Assembly (NCBI GenBank): GCA_003864495.1
Contig: ML133401.1
Span: forward strand, 5,199,189 to 5,263,188
Source of the DNA: Nemopilema nomurai
Lineage: Eukaryota > Cnidaria > Scyphozoa > Rhizostomeae > Rhizostomatidae
Direction: 5' to 3'
DNA length: 64,000 nt
Below the pieces are notes generated by a model. The model made no database searches and was not told where the DNA came from. It saw only the letters and a list, made by a program, of their open reading frames with translations. Position 1 is the stretch's first letter. Every line of letters begins with the position of its first letter. The position numbers and the translations under genes were made by a program. Of this stretch, positions 22,501 to 34,043 are shown in pieces.

Positions 22501-22527
22501 CCCCCCCCCCCCCCCCCCCCCCCCCCC
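22501..22527 (+). repeat. Poly(C) run of 27 bases
   Basis: Uninterrupted C27, or G27 on the minus strand, which could form i-motif or G-quadruplex structures. The exact length is likely uncertain in any assembly. Confidence 0.9.
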
Positions 22528-23189
22528 TACATAACCGCGACAAATACACTGTGAATGCAAGATGTCCTAGTAATGCGTTCACCTTGAAATCGAAGCACCA
22601 CCTTCACAGGGCCCACGCTACCGGGCCATGGCCCCCCTCACTTTTTGCGAAGAAAATAATTCCAATATAGCCATAAAATGTACCATAAAAGTTCGTGGCG
22701 TGGACCATGAGGCAGGTGCATAAAGGCCGAGTTATTTTCACTTTGATTCGTAAAGTGTTCCCCACTCTTTACAATGCATAACATCACCAAACTTTATCTA
22801 GCAAAACCTTGCCCAAACCAATAAAGTATGTGCATGCCTATTGAGAACTTTCCAAAACTAAGACGTTGGAACAAGCATGATTATATCCTTGGCAGTGTGA
22901 TCTTCCAATACATAGATTCCTTTAGCAATTTTAATAATAACTATTTAAACATTATTTATACAGGGTATTTAAATCAGTTTAACATATGCTGCTTTAAAGA
23001 GAAGCCTCATTAAAGTTAAGAATCATTGCTAAAGTACTTAAATAGGGAAAATACAACTACATATTAGAAAGGCGTTAAAAAGGCAATGTCCTATACAAGT
23101 TATACAACTATTATAAAAGTTTAATCCTTAAAATGATTTCGCGATTTCGTACTGATTTCTACCTTTCCCTCAATTTTAGCCCCAGCACT

Positions 23190-23279
23190 CTATATTATAC
23201 CCTGTGTACCAGACCCACTATTCTCTGATACGAGTTCCTTGATACATAGTGGGTCTGGTACCCAGGGTACCTATATTAT
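23190..23279. mobile_element. Short foldback element with 9-bp target duplication
   Basis: A 72-bp element (23199-23270) has terminal inverted repeats of about 22 bp (accctgtgtaccagacccac and its complement, one mismatch). It is flanked on both sides by the direct repeat ctatattat (23190-23198 and 23271-23279). A related copy is at 46928-46984. TSDs of 9-10 bp fit Mutator-like elements; the family assignment is inferred. Confidence 0.75.
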
Positions 23280-24373
23280 GAAACAAGCGAATTCACTGGT
23301 TATGAAATCATCTTAAGTGACACGCGGTACCGATATAGATAGAATAAAAGCCAACACTTACATATTAATGATAATGAAGATGGAGACCTACAAAACTGAG
23401 TACTCCTCGTTCACATGAAAGTGGTGATAGTAGCTTCTCTTCCTTTTCTCTCACTTTGCTAAAGTCCTGATGAAGAGCCTTTTATAAGTTTCAATAAACC
23501 TTGATATAATTCAAGTAAGTTTGTTTTCCTAATTGTTCTTAGGTTTTACTGAAATTTAGGTGCAAAGTTATTATCTAAGAAAAAACTGCTTACTCTTGGC
23601 AGTCAGAGAGTGAGTTCAGAAAAAGACTTCAGTCCTATTTCCTAACACGTAATCCGCAACATTTTTTACGCTTGTTAGGTTCCATTCAGCCTGTAGGCCC
23701 ATTCACAAAAAAACTCTTTCTAAAGTAACAATGGCACAAGAAAGCTATTGCTACACCGGGAAACACAGCAAAGCTATGCATATGAGTCATTATGAAAATG
23801 ATACCAATAATGATGATAATAGCAAAAGTTCATTTCGAAACAATATTTTTAACGAGTTTGCAATGCAGTCATTTCTGGTAGCATTTTCGTGCTAATCAAC
23901 AAGGAGATATTCCATTAGATATTTAAAGACAAGAGCTAATTGCATTTAGGAAGCTGCATTTTAATTACCAATCAAACACCAAATGCTCTCTACTAAGTGT
24001 TCTCTACTACTTTTTATAGCATAAACTATAAATTTTGGGTCCCTGCAATCTAAGATTATTATCATGAACGAGATTCGTGTTCAAAATCGTTAAATAGGTA
24101 TTTGATGATGAGAGCAGGATAATGTCAGTACATAACCTAACGTACAGAAAGAGAAACGTATGCACCAGCCTGAAGAACTTAAATTTGAGCGACATTCTAA
24201 ATATGCCAACAAGAACAGATTTAAACTATACAAGCTTGGATAGTGTACGGAAAGACCTCAATCGAATAGGGAGGTCTCTTGGTTAGGTTTTTGCAGGATT
24301 ATTTGTCCTATACGGACTCTAGTATCAATGTCGATGTCAAGTAGTAGCTTTGAGAAAAAATTGGTACTGAGAA

Positions 24374-24793
24374 AATAAGAGCGAAAGTGAATCGTGGTAT
24401 ACTAGGAGAACCGTTCAAGATGCTTGGCTGGCAGTAAACGTATTAGAATCTAGAAGGTCATTTCAATGCAAGGCCTTTGGATCTAGTTAGTTTAATTTGA
24501 ATCCGTCGCAAGTAATAAGAGCGAAAGTGAATCGTTGTATACTAGAAGGACCGTTCAAGATGCTTGGCTGGCAGTAAACGTATTAGACTCTAGAAGGTAA
24601 TTTCAATGCAAGGCCTTTGGGTCTAGTTAGTTAAATTTGAATCCGTCGCAAGTAATAAGAGCGGAAGTGAATCGTGGTATACTAGGAGAACCGTTCAAGA
24701 TGCTTGGCTGGCAGTAAACGTATTAGACTCTAGAAGGTCATTTCAATGCAAGGCCTTTGGGTCCAGTTAGTTTCATTTGAATCCGTCGCAAGT
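24374..24793. repeat. Three tandem copies of a 140-bp unit
   Basis: Units begin aataagagcg at 24374, 24514 and 24654, and differ by a few substitutions. Each carries the same non-coding text (e.g. gatgcttggctggcagtaaa). Copies 1 and 3 share variants that copy 2 lacks. Confidence 0.95.
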
Positions 24794-27685
24794 ACAACAC
24801 AGACTCATCTACAGAGTTATAAGCCAGATTATTGGCGCGTAACCTGAAATACACGGACCCAGTACGATCTGGCGAGCAGAAAATACGGACCAACATCAGA
24901 CTGACTCGACACTATTGTATCGTCTGAATAGACATGGATTATAATTTTGCCTTTATCATACTTAATCTAAAGGTGGCATAATTTCTAACTGTGCCTTCTC
25001 TTAAACCCGACTATAATGGTCAACGAATGCTATTGTGAATCAACCCAACAGAGCATTATAAACTTGAGTCAAACCTAAAAAAGCTTAGCCGATTTGGCTG
25101 ATTTACTTGATTTACTGAATTTGACTCGGCCTGTATGCGACACATGCGACGTCTGAACCGAGCCTTCGCTTAAGTGGAGTGTAACCTTGTGCCCCTCGTG
25201 AGAAGGAATGCGGGGATTACAAAAAGGAGAATGGGTGATGAGGAGGAGGAGGAGAATTTCAAACAAACTGCCCATAGATGACATAGGAGATAGCAGGTCT
25301 TGCATATTAGAAGATAGCGTAGGCAGGGGTGCATCGACCGGGAGAGAAGCCACACCCCATCAACAACCCAAGCCGGTGAATCACCACCCCATTCAGCACA
25401 AAGCGACATGTCGTTTCGGTAATTCACGATTAGCATTTTCATATTTTACAACCCCACCTTCGAGCCAAGAAGCACTCGATTTGTCCTTGGGCATAGGCAC
25501 ATTGGCGCCATTGAGTGGGCCTTTTGTTGAAGAGAGGCCCCATTTGCTAAAATATAAGGCTTTCTTTACAGTGTTTCATCATTGTGTTAGCTTGTAACAA
25601 ACTGGCTATTAGCGTTTCATATTTTATTTGTTAAAAAGTCGATCAGTGGCAATATAATTTTTGCTTGACCACACCCCTTTGTTATAGCTACACCCATCAT
25701 GTTCTTCATTGACTTGGAATTCTGAGCCAATCCAGAAGGATAACCATTTTGTCTACCAATTTCCAGATGCAATAAAGATGAAAATTCATTATTTGTTATT
25801 CTAACAGGGTCATGGTCAGATGACCACTAGACAACACAGCAACCGCTAGCAGGATATTACTCCAAAAGCAATCCCATTTTGAATCCAAGATTTTCTCTAC
25901 CTTTGATTCCCGGTCTCCATTCTCTGCCATCTTGGCAGAAACTCGCATTCATGTGAACCGCTTGTCCAGTACGTGCTGCTACCATTTAGCTTGTTGGTCT
26001 CGTAGTGTTACGGTTTTATGTCGGTCAGATCTAACGGTTCTGCTGCCCATTTCATAGTAAATAAATATGTTTTCTCTGCCTTTGAGTTGAGAGAGGTTTT
26101 CAACTTTCATATACGCGAAAGAAAAATGTGTTATTGTACTGCTGTTGAAGAATGTTATCGTGCATTGGCAATGCGATATTTTTTAAGTTCTTTTTCTAAG
26201 ATGCAGTAATTCCGTATTTACAAATGCTCAAAGCTGAGTAATTTGCTTGATAAATTGCGGTACACTTCACAAAAAACCACTTTTTAAGGAAGCGGAAACA
26301 CGACGAATTATTGGTATTATCAATAACCAACCAACCTTGCACAAAAAGGCTTGTTTTGCAAAATAATCGTTTGCCAAAGTAGGAATGCAATTGAAACGAA
26401 CTATTCCTTCCGTATTCAAAGTTCCTCGCGATCTTAGAGGAAACTCTTCACTGTCAACTCGATCACAAGACTTGATATACTTGGTCATTGTTTGTCTAAC
26501 CGCAAGATATGCTCCTGTTATTTCATTTCTAGAAGGAAGCAAATGGATGCAAGTTAATGCAAATTGATACCTACAGATTCCTTTCTGAATCACACAACTT
26601 GACATGAAAGCGTATCTACAGGCTAAATCCAGCAAAACCAATTCATTTTCTTACATATTTCTTTGTTTTCTCGAAATAATAATCAATATTACTATGATAT
26701 TTCGCTTACACAAATTCTTCCTTTGTTACTAGCAAGGAGGTGGGAAGGAAACACGCAAGATCAGCCCCATTGCCGTACGGTGCATAGATCTAGCTTTGCT
26801 GTGAATTTCAAGACCTTGAAGATAATGTCCCCCCTTTCGTTGTTCTCTTTCACCCAAGCTTTTCATTTCCGGTTATCAGTATCAGACACCGTTTACACTG
26901 CTCCGGAATATTTTTAAAAGCGATACGAATTGGCTTCCCGTTTACATCACGTCTGTCTGTAGCAAAACTGAAACGGCTAGTCATAACACAATAGGTACTT
27001 CTAGTGAAAGGATCGAAAGTTGACCCAGTGTATATAGGACAAATGACATCAGCGTGTTTACACCACTGGTATCAGCATAAGCCTACGGGTGCAATACTAC
27101 TAGCATTGTATCGATCTCTAAGAATCGAACTATCAAAGTGATCATTTGTGTAAAATGCTTGATAATTTCACTACATACACGCAAGTGTTTTTCTTAAATC
27201 GGGGTTCACTAGCTTCATTTTTGTCGAGGTGGGCATCAAAACCGAAAAGCAACCGCATGAATTTAAAAATCGAAGAAGCAGAAGCAACTTTCAAAGTGGG
27301 CTCAATATGATTCAGTTAATGCCGGCGAGCGTACAAAATAACAAGAAATCCTCCTGTTGGATTGTTGGTATCAGCTATTTATTTATTCGTGTCAAGATGA
27401 ACAGAACTTTAAATGACAACAAAATTTCTCTATTATACTAGTGTTGCACAAGCAATTCAACAAACAACCTAAACAGTGATTTGTCAAGCAATCATGTACT
27501 AAAATTCTTGATTCTGATTTCCTTTCATGAATATGATTTCGACAGGATTTGAAGCACAATGCATTGGGCGTTGTCAAGGGAAACAGTTTCACTTCACTGA
27601 CTGTAGCTTCTACAAACACTAACAAATGAGAAGTTTTTTGGCTGTCAGTTTTTCCGCATTCCAGCTAATAAACAGCTTCAGTGAA

Positions 27686-28987
27686 ATGATGGATACGAAA
27701 GAAGCACGACGGCTTTTAATTCAAGACCTTAAAGATGAAATTGCGTGCGGGATTTGCTTTCTTGAAATGCGTCTGCCGAAATCTTTGACCTGCATGCACA
27801 CCTACTGTCTCAGTTGCCTGGAGGTTCTCAGTACCGAGAATGGAGTCGTTGCGTGTCCACAGTGCAGAAAAGAAACGGAGGTGTGCAGGATGCTACCTTA
27901 TCAAGCACCATAGCCTTCGAAATGTTTGTTATTTATCTTGAAATTGGTTTCCAGAGAAATGAGACCCGTCGACATGTGTTTATGCCGCTGTCCATACGTA
28001 ATTCACAAAAGGAGAAACGCGTCGTTTGTGCGTATACGCGGGTGCGTCTGTTGCTGCTGAAGATGCTACAGAGCCTTGCCCTGGCAAATACCTTATCGTT
28101 GCAATCAGCCATCGTTTCTCTTTAATCTTCCTACTGGGGAAGCCGACCCGGTCATGAACTGAATGAATTCCTGAAGGTTTCTGGGCTCTCTTGGGTAGAT
28201 ACTTGAGCCTATTTTACAGAAACGCTTTTTAATCAGTGTGAAATTTTACAAATGCTTCTTCACTTTTGCACTCTAGGTAAAAAATGGGGACCCCAGCTTG
28301 CTGCCCACCGCCTTCATGGTGAACAGAATTGCAGACATTTTAGATCGCTATGAGGCAGTTGTTCAAAGATGCGGTTACAGCGGGTCAGATTGGAAAACTG
28401 TTTCGGCTGACCCTCCTGAGCCAGCTGAAGAGGCCGTGTGTCAAAATGGCGACGCCCTTGTGAAGCAGTTTCGCCAGAGGAAGACCTCTCTACCAGCGGA
28501 AGGCAGTAGACCTGAGGGCAATGAAGAGGATTCTAGGGGGAGGAGGAGGACACACCCCATGATTGTTTTTCACCCCTTTGTTCATTCGCCTGGGAACCTT
28601 GTATCTGCCAGTACTCTGCAAAATAAAGGAGTAAAATTTGATGTCATTCTTGAAAAGACCTGCAGCAAAGATGACCATTCTTACTACATCAAGTCGACGA
28701 AAACTGACTTTGCAGAGGATGAAAGCATAGAAATCTTCGTGAACAAACGTTGCAGAGCAAATGACGAATGCAGCGCGCGAGTGAACGGCCTTAACGCTGT
28801 TCTGACCAACCCGCTTGGTGCTGACTCAGCTTTCAACATGTCGAGTCAGGGAAACTCTTGCTGGCTGTTGTCTTGTAAACCACCTTGCGAAGGAAAATTT
28901 GCAGCAGTTGTTAAAGCTGATGAGAGAGTGATCTTCGCCTCTGATTTCCACGTGTCTTCGCATTTCACAGCTCCAATCGATGTTTAA
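27686..28987 (+). CDS. RING-HC finger protein, two exons, 301 residues
   Basis: Exon 1 (27686-27880) starts MMDTKEARRLLIQDLKDEI and carries a C3HC4 RING (CGICFLEMRLPKSLTCMHTY, then CLSCLEV and CPQCRKETE). Exon 2 (28277-28987) joins in phase 0 (GAG|GTGTGC donor, ctctag acceptor) with VKNGDPSLLPTAFMVNRIAD and ends at TAA. The spacing from RING to the helical VNRIADIL segment is typical of RING/TRIM-type E3 ligases. There is no B-box. The middle (about residues 110-160) is polar and basic. The last 130 residues look like a beta-sandwich: VKFDVILEK, SIEIFVNK, then EGKFAAVVKADERVIFASDF, which echoes the end of filamin-type Ig repeats. That last match is weak. The likely role is a ubiquitin ligase; its substrate is unknown. 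Confidence 0.75.
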
Positions 28988-31027
28988 GAAATTCCCCACC
29001 GCGGTTTGTGTCTGCCTGTTTTGCTAACGTGAAGCGACGCAAAGTTGCATCCTGGATTTTGTTCATAGCAAAGCTCATTAAAACACTCGGGCATTTAATA
29101 GTCGTTTTCTGAAATAAGACGTAAAATAGACAGACAGTGATTTGCAGCGTATGAAGCATTTTACTATAAACCATTTTCCTGTCACTCCTTACATAGTTAT
29201 CAAACTTGAGCTATCCTTTCTTTTTAGGATGCTAGTGTGGCTAGTTGCAACTGCGTTTCGCTACCAAAGGAAATCTCAACTGCGGTGTTTCTTTATCCAG
29301 TAAAATGTCATGGTTGTTCTTCTTTGTTGAATGTGATTTAATAATTTTACAGGGCCTTTGTTTCAATGAATCTTATTATGAGTCACGGGTCAGGCTGTAA
29401 CAGAATGGCTTGGAAATGTTGCTCTGGCACCAGGGGTGGACCAGAAGGAAATTCCATTAACTACAACCCTAATTCTTTTTGGAACTATTCGTATTCGTTC
29501 TGAAAGGATCTTTCACTGATAGGTTTAACGATACAAGTCCACTAGTGTTTGTTTTTAAAGAAGTATGATCTCATAGTAACCAAAGATCCGGTATGGTTTA
29601 GAGCGAGGGGTTTTGACTAGGATTCCTACAGAAATTGCCTAGGATTCCTGGATGAATCCTGCAGGCTCGATAATTTATTACCTTATAATAAGATTTATTG
29701 CTGACGTTCTTTTTATATTTTCAACAACCTTTCTATTCACATCGTATCATACTGTTTAGGAGATTAGTGTATTTAATTAACATGGCTGCAACGTTGCATA
29801 CTCCTTGATAAGGAAAGTAACTTGCAAGACATGCATGTATAAATCGCCAACAAACTATAGATTCATTGCAGGCAAGCCTACCAAATTCAAATAAGATCGA
29901 ATTACTCACAAAGGGCTTCCGGTGTTTCCTTAAATGCAGTCACTGCCACACTTGTCATAACTTGACAGAATACCCCAAATGCATGGATCATACCAATTTA
30001 TTCCAAAAGTAGTCTTATACAGCTTGCTTCCTCAAAATGTTTCAAAGGAAAATCCACGCAGGAACCTTTAAAATCACGACCACACAAGCCTCTTCCAGAC
30101 TCAATACTAAAAAAACATGGAAGAGTAGCAACACAATTTTTACTTATTGGAAGTACTTTTTTGTTGGACATACTCCAGAGTACACAAACGTCAGAGAATG
30201 ACCAAAAGCTGACAACAGGGAGAGCAAGTTTATGATTTTGCTACGATAACACTAGTTATATATATTTTTATTTGCAAAGGATACTGATAAAGTACCAAAT
30301 ATCAGCAGACTCTGGCGCCCTTAAGATTGGCTTCGCTGAATTCGAGGCAGTTTTAATCGGATTTGCTGTGATTTAATCAGTGGCTCTTTATTCTTTCGTG
30401 TTTACAGTTTCTCTGTGGCAAAACAGAAAGGGCGTTTATTGCTAAAGGATTTTCTATCATGTGGTTTTTATGCGGAAGTGAATTGGAGCTTTCCATAGAG
30501 TAAGGTGTTCATAACTCTATGGAGGTTTCAGGGCAGACAGGGGGTCAAGTAATGCAGTAACTACAGTCTCCTTTCCAATGTCTCTCAAATATAGGAAATC
30601 GAATGACGACAATAATAGTTATTTTCGCAGAAAAATTTCTGAAATAGGAACACTTTTCTTGTAAAGCATTTAGTATATTCAAAACCAACTATTTCTTTAA
30701 TTCCAGTATTGTTGGCCGTTGCGAAGTCAATTATAATTTGCAATGTGAATAATGCAAGCATTTATTAAGCAACCAAAGGCCATAATCCCGATTGCATCCC
30801 TTGGGACCCTATGCAAAGGGTGAAGCAACTGTTACAAGATTCGTAGACCAAGTTGTGTCAAGAAGAGAGTTTAATTCTCTCAACAAAGTGCAAAAAAGGA
30901 AACTGGGCCTAAATCAATTGCCGTAACATAAGTCGGTTTTCTAGCTTTCCGACGAATTCATAAATCATATGGAATCAAACAATGAGAAAATTCAGGTCTT
31001 TATCAACCAAACTATTGCTGCGAACAA

Positions 31028-31323
31028 TCATAGATGTGAAAATGCAGAAGAACTGAACATAGATGTGAAAATGCAGAAGAACTGAACATAGATGTGAAAA
31101 TGCAGAAGAACTGAACATAGATGTGAAAATGCAGAAGAACTGAACATAGATGTGAAAATGCAGAAGAACTGAACATAGATGTGAAAATGCAGAAGAACTG
31201 AACATAGATGTGAAAATGCAGAAGAACTGAACATAGATGTGAAAATGCAGAAGAACTGAACATAGATGTGAAAATGCAGAAGAACTGAACATAGATGTGA
31301 AATGCAGAAGAACTGAACATAGA
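31028..31323. repeat. 29-bp minisatellite, about 10 copies
   Basis: The unit tagatgtgaaaatgcagaag plus aactgaaca repeats at 31031, 31060, 31089 and so on to 31292, nearly perfect; the last copy lacks one A. Because 29 is not a multiple of 3 and the unit has no minus-strand stop, all three minus frames stay open and encode the same shifted peptide. Confidence 0.95.
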
Positions 31324-31469
31324 ACCCTTTTGTCTTACTTCAGCGTGCTTCTTGCGGCCAACGTTAGGGATCTGGTATTAAAGCGACCAGCAACATTTTG
31401 CGATTAGATCTAGTTTCTTGATAGATTCTACGTCATTGCCAAGAATAATCATAAATGTCATGACTCGAA

Positions 31470-32960
31470 TAATTGAAACACTTATTAGCAGTTATTCCTA
31501 AAAAATTTAAAATTCGCCCTGCTAGCCCCATTATTAGAAAAGATTGGTCTAATATCGTAAAGCCTTATTTTTATGACCTGTCTCCAACTTGCCTTATGCT
31601 TCTAAAATATGTGAGAAAGCAGCTTGAAATCAAACTATTTAAACACCAACCCTTTTAATTAGCATACACGAAAGGATATAGTACTGATACCACCATATTG
31701 AAAGTCCAGAATTGTTTACTTGTGACAATGGAAAATCTAAGGGTTTACATCCTTTTGTTACTAGACCTTTCCGCCGCTTTTGATTCAGTAAATTACAGCT
31801 TTCTTTTCAAACGTCTCAATGAAAGTTGCAGTGTATTGGGAGGTGAGTTTAAAAGGTTTGAGTTTTATCTAACAGATCTTAAAACTGTTGAAATAAACAA
31901 TAAACAAATTTACATCAAAGAAGATGACTCTGACCTGTGCTGTTCCTCAAGGTTCAGTATTGGGATCATTGCTGTTTCTAGTTTATACATTAGGACATAT
32001 CACGCGTAAGAAAGAATTACAGTTTCACATCTATACCAATGATACCCAAGTTTACATTTACATTCATACCTAATATTGAAAGCGCCTGTCCTTCTGTGTC
32101 AAGAACTGAAGATTGTATCAAAGATATCAAAGCATGAATGCTGCTGGTAAGGAAGCTTAGACTAAATATTGATAAAACTAAAATTCTAAACAATGGTAAA
32201 AACAAACAGTGCAAAAAACTCTCAAACAAGTTACCAAACGTTGGCGACAGTGTCACTGAATCCAATGAAAAAGCAAGGAATATTTGTGCTATTTTGATAT
32301 GAATTTAGCACTGAAATCACATGTGAAAGCAGTGGCCAAATCAGCTAGATATCATCTGCACAACTTTGCCTTGCTCGAAGATCCCTACCTAAGGACGCTA
32401 CGGAAAAAGCTTTTCACGCTCTTGTCATGCCAAGAATTGACTGTAACAGTTCTCTGTTATATGGATTACTGTCATGTTAATTGCAAAAGCTACAGAAGAC
32501 CCAGAATGCTGTAGCAAGACGTTTTCCGGGTGAAAGCAAACGCTGCAACGTAAAACCGGTGTGGAAGAAACTCCATTGGTTGCTAATTACTTATGTTAAC
32601 TTTCAAATGTCTGAAAAACCTGGCATCAACATATCAAAGGAGTTCTTAAAACTGCATAAGGCTTCTTGTTCCACTAAATCTTCATATGATGAACTGTTTT
32701 TAGAAAAAGGGAGGACAAGGACGCCTTCCCGAATGTTGCAGGTTTCTTTTGGAACAAATCCTCCATTAGGTAATACCAACTGCATACATACGTTACCTAC
32801 ACACCTTATATATAATTGAATGGATTGTTTAACATTGGTTTTTAATAAAGCAATGTGAACATTTGCATTTAATAAGTTTAAATGATTTCAATTGAAATGT
32901 GTTAGTGAGCCCGGTGGATATATGGCGCAATAAAAGTGCTTTTGTCATTATCATTTCTTT
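31470..32960 (+). mobile_element. L2/CR1-like non-LTR retrotransposon relic (RT 3' half)
   Basis: Fragments in shifting frames give, in order: VRKQLEIKLFKHQPF; VYILLLLDLSAAFDSVNYSF (31745-31804), the catalytic LDLSxAFDxV block; AVPQGSVLGSLLFLVYT in another frame; HIYTNDTQVY in place of the usual YADD; then LQKTQNAVARRF and KPVWKKLHWL, the typical C-terminal region. The 3' end (about 32920-32960, ggcgcaataaaagtgctttt) resembles the tail of L2/CR1 elements. Multiple stops, frameshifts and loss of the first catalytic Asp of YADD show it is dead. Confidence 0.75.
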
Positions 32961-34043
32961 ATTGTTATCATTACGTGCTCATTTCTTCCGAGCATGAGTA
33001 CTAGTTTTATTGCTTTTGGGTTTTTCTATGCTAACTTTTATCATTAACTTTAAATAGCAATTATAAAGCGTTTATATGTCATTTTGAACAAATGAGAATT
33101 TAATAACCGTCGAACCGGCTTGAATCCCACATCTAGATTGTCACCTTCGTCATATCACAAAAAACTTTTAGATTTCGCATACTTCAATAATTGGATTAAT
33201 CTCATCCGCGATAACCAAAAGCTTTTCCCCATGACCAAAGTTTGTTTTTTATGAATTGAAGAATGAAGAAAGCCGTTTTCAACAGGAGTAAAGCAAAGAA
33301 CACAGCTCCCTGATGTAAATACAGCAGAGGAATTTGAAACAAATGTAATAAGATGTCGTTTTTAAGGAATCGTTGAATCCACAGATGGAGGAACCGTTGC
33401 TTTAGGTAATGTATAACATATTCCATGGATATAGTTTGAACATCTTACAGAACTCATACATAACATCATAAAACTCTTAAACAACTTGAACATTAGCATT
33501 TAAAAAAAACTAGGCTAGCTTGAAACGTTTAGGGTGCTAGTGTGTACAAGAGCGTTTTAAACTGATCTGTATTCAATAAGGCAGAAACTTTTGACATGGA
33601 AGAAAAAAGAGCAACTTAAAAGCTCATCCAGGAATCTTAATAGGAAAAATGTGGAAAATAGCGTCAACAATAACATCGACACCATGAAAGAATGATGAAT
33701 CATGTTGTATGCAAAAACAGAACAAATTTGCAGCGAAGTTATGCAAAAAGGCACAGTTTGGTCGCAAAGAATGTTGTTTTGAGTTACGTGGTCTCCGTAA
33801 TACTAGACAAGGCAAGCAATTTCCTCAACTCTCAAGTGCGTGAAAAGTGAACATCAAGTTACACAGTCGCAGCTATTCCACATCCTTTTCTCAACTTTAA
33901 AGCGATAATATAAACCTAACTTTGCCATCGTAACCATTTGCAAGCCAAGAATGTAGTGGTGTGTCGAGCCGCTGTTGGGTCGAGCTAGTAGCTGCGGTGG
34001 CGCAGAAGCGGTAAAATAACAAATCAACTCCCTGTCCACATCT

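Larger units (their letters stand above)
21652..27685. other. Gene-poor stretch between the two RING loci
   Basis: About 6 kb with no supported exon. It holds a run of 27 C at 22501-22527, a palindromic element at 23199-23270 and a 3 x 140-bp tandem repeat at 24374-24793. ORFs at 25208-25597 and 26267-26641 have no recognisable domain. Confidence 0.5.
28988..34043. other. Intergenic stretch with minisatellite and retrotransposon relic
   Basis: No host gene is supported in 28988-31027 or 32961-34043. The two recognisable features, a 29-bp minisatellite and an L2/CR1-like relic, are listed separately. The 34-kb gene should have its promoter at the right end, but no motif stands out. Confidence 0.5.

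Noticed and set aside
25170..25597. Overlapping ORFs of 90-129 codons on both strands.
   Set aside because: No domain, no splice context and no paralogue; coding on both strands suggests chance openness.
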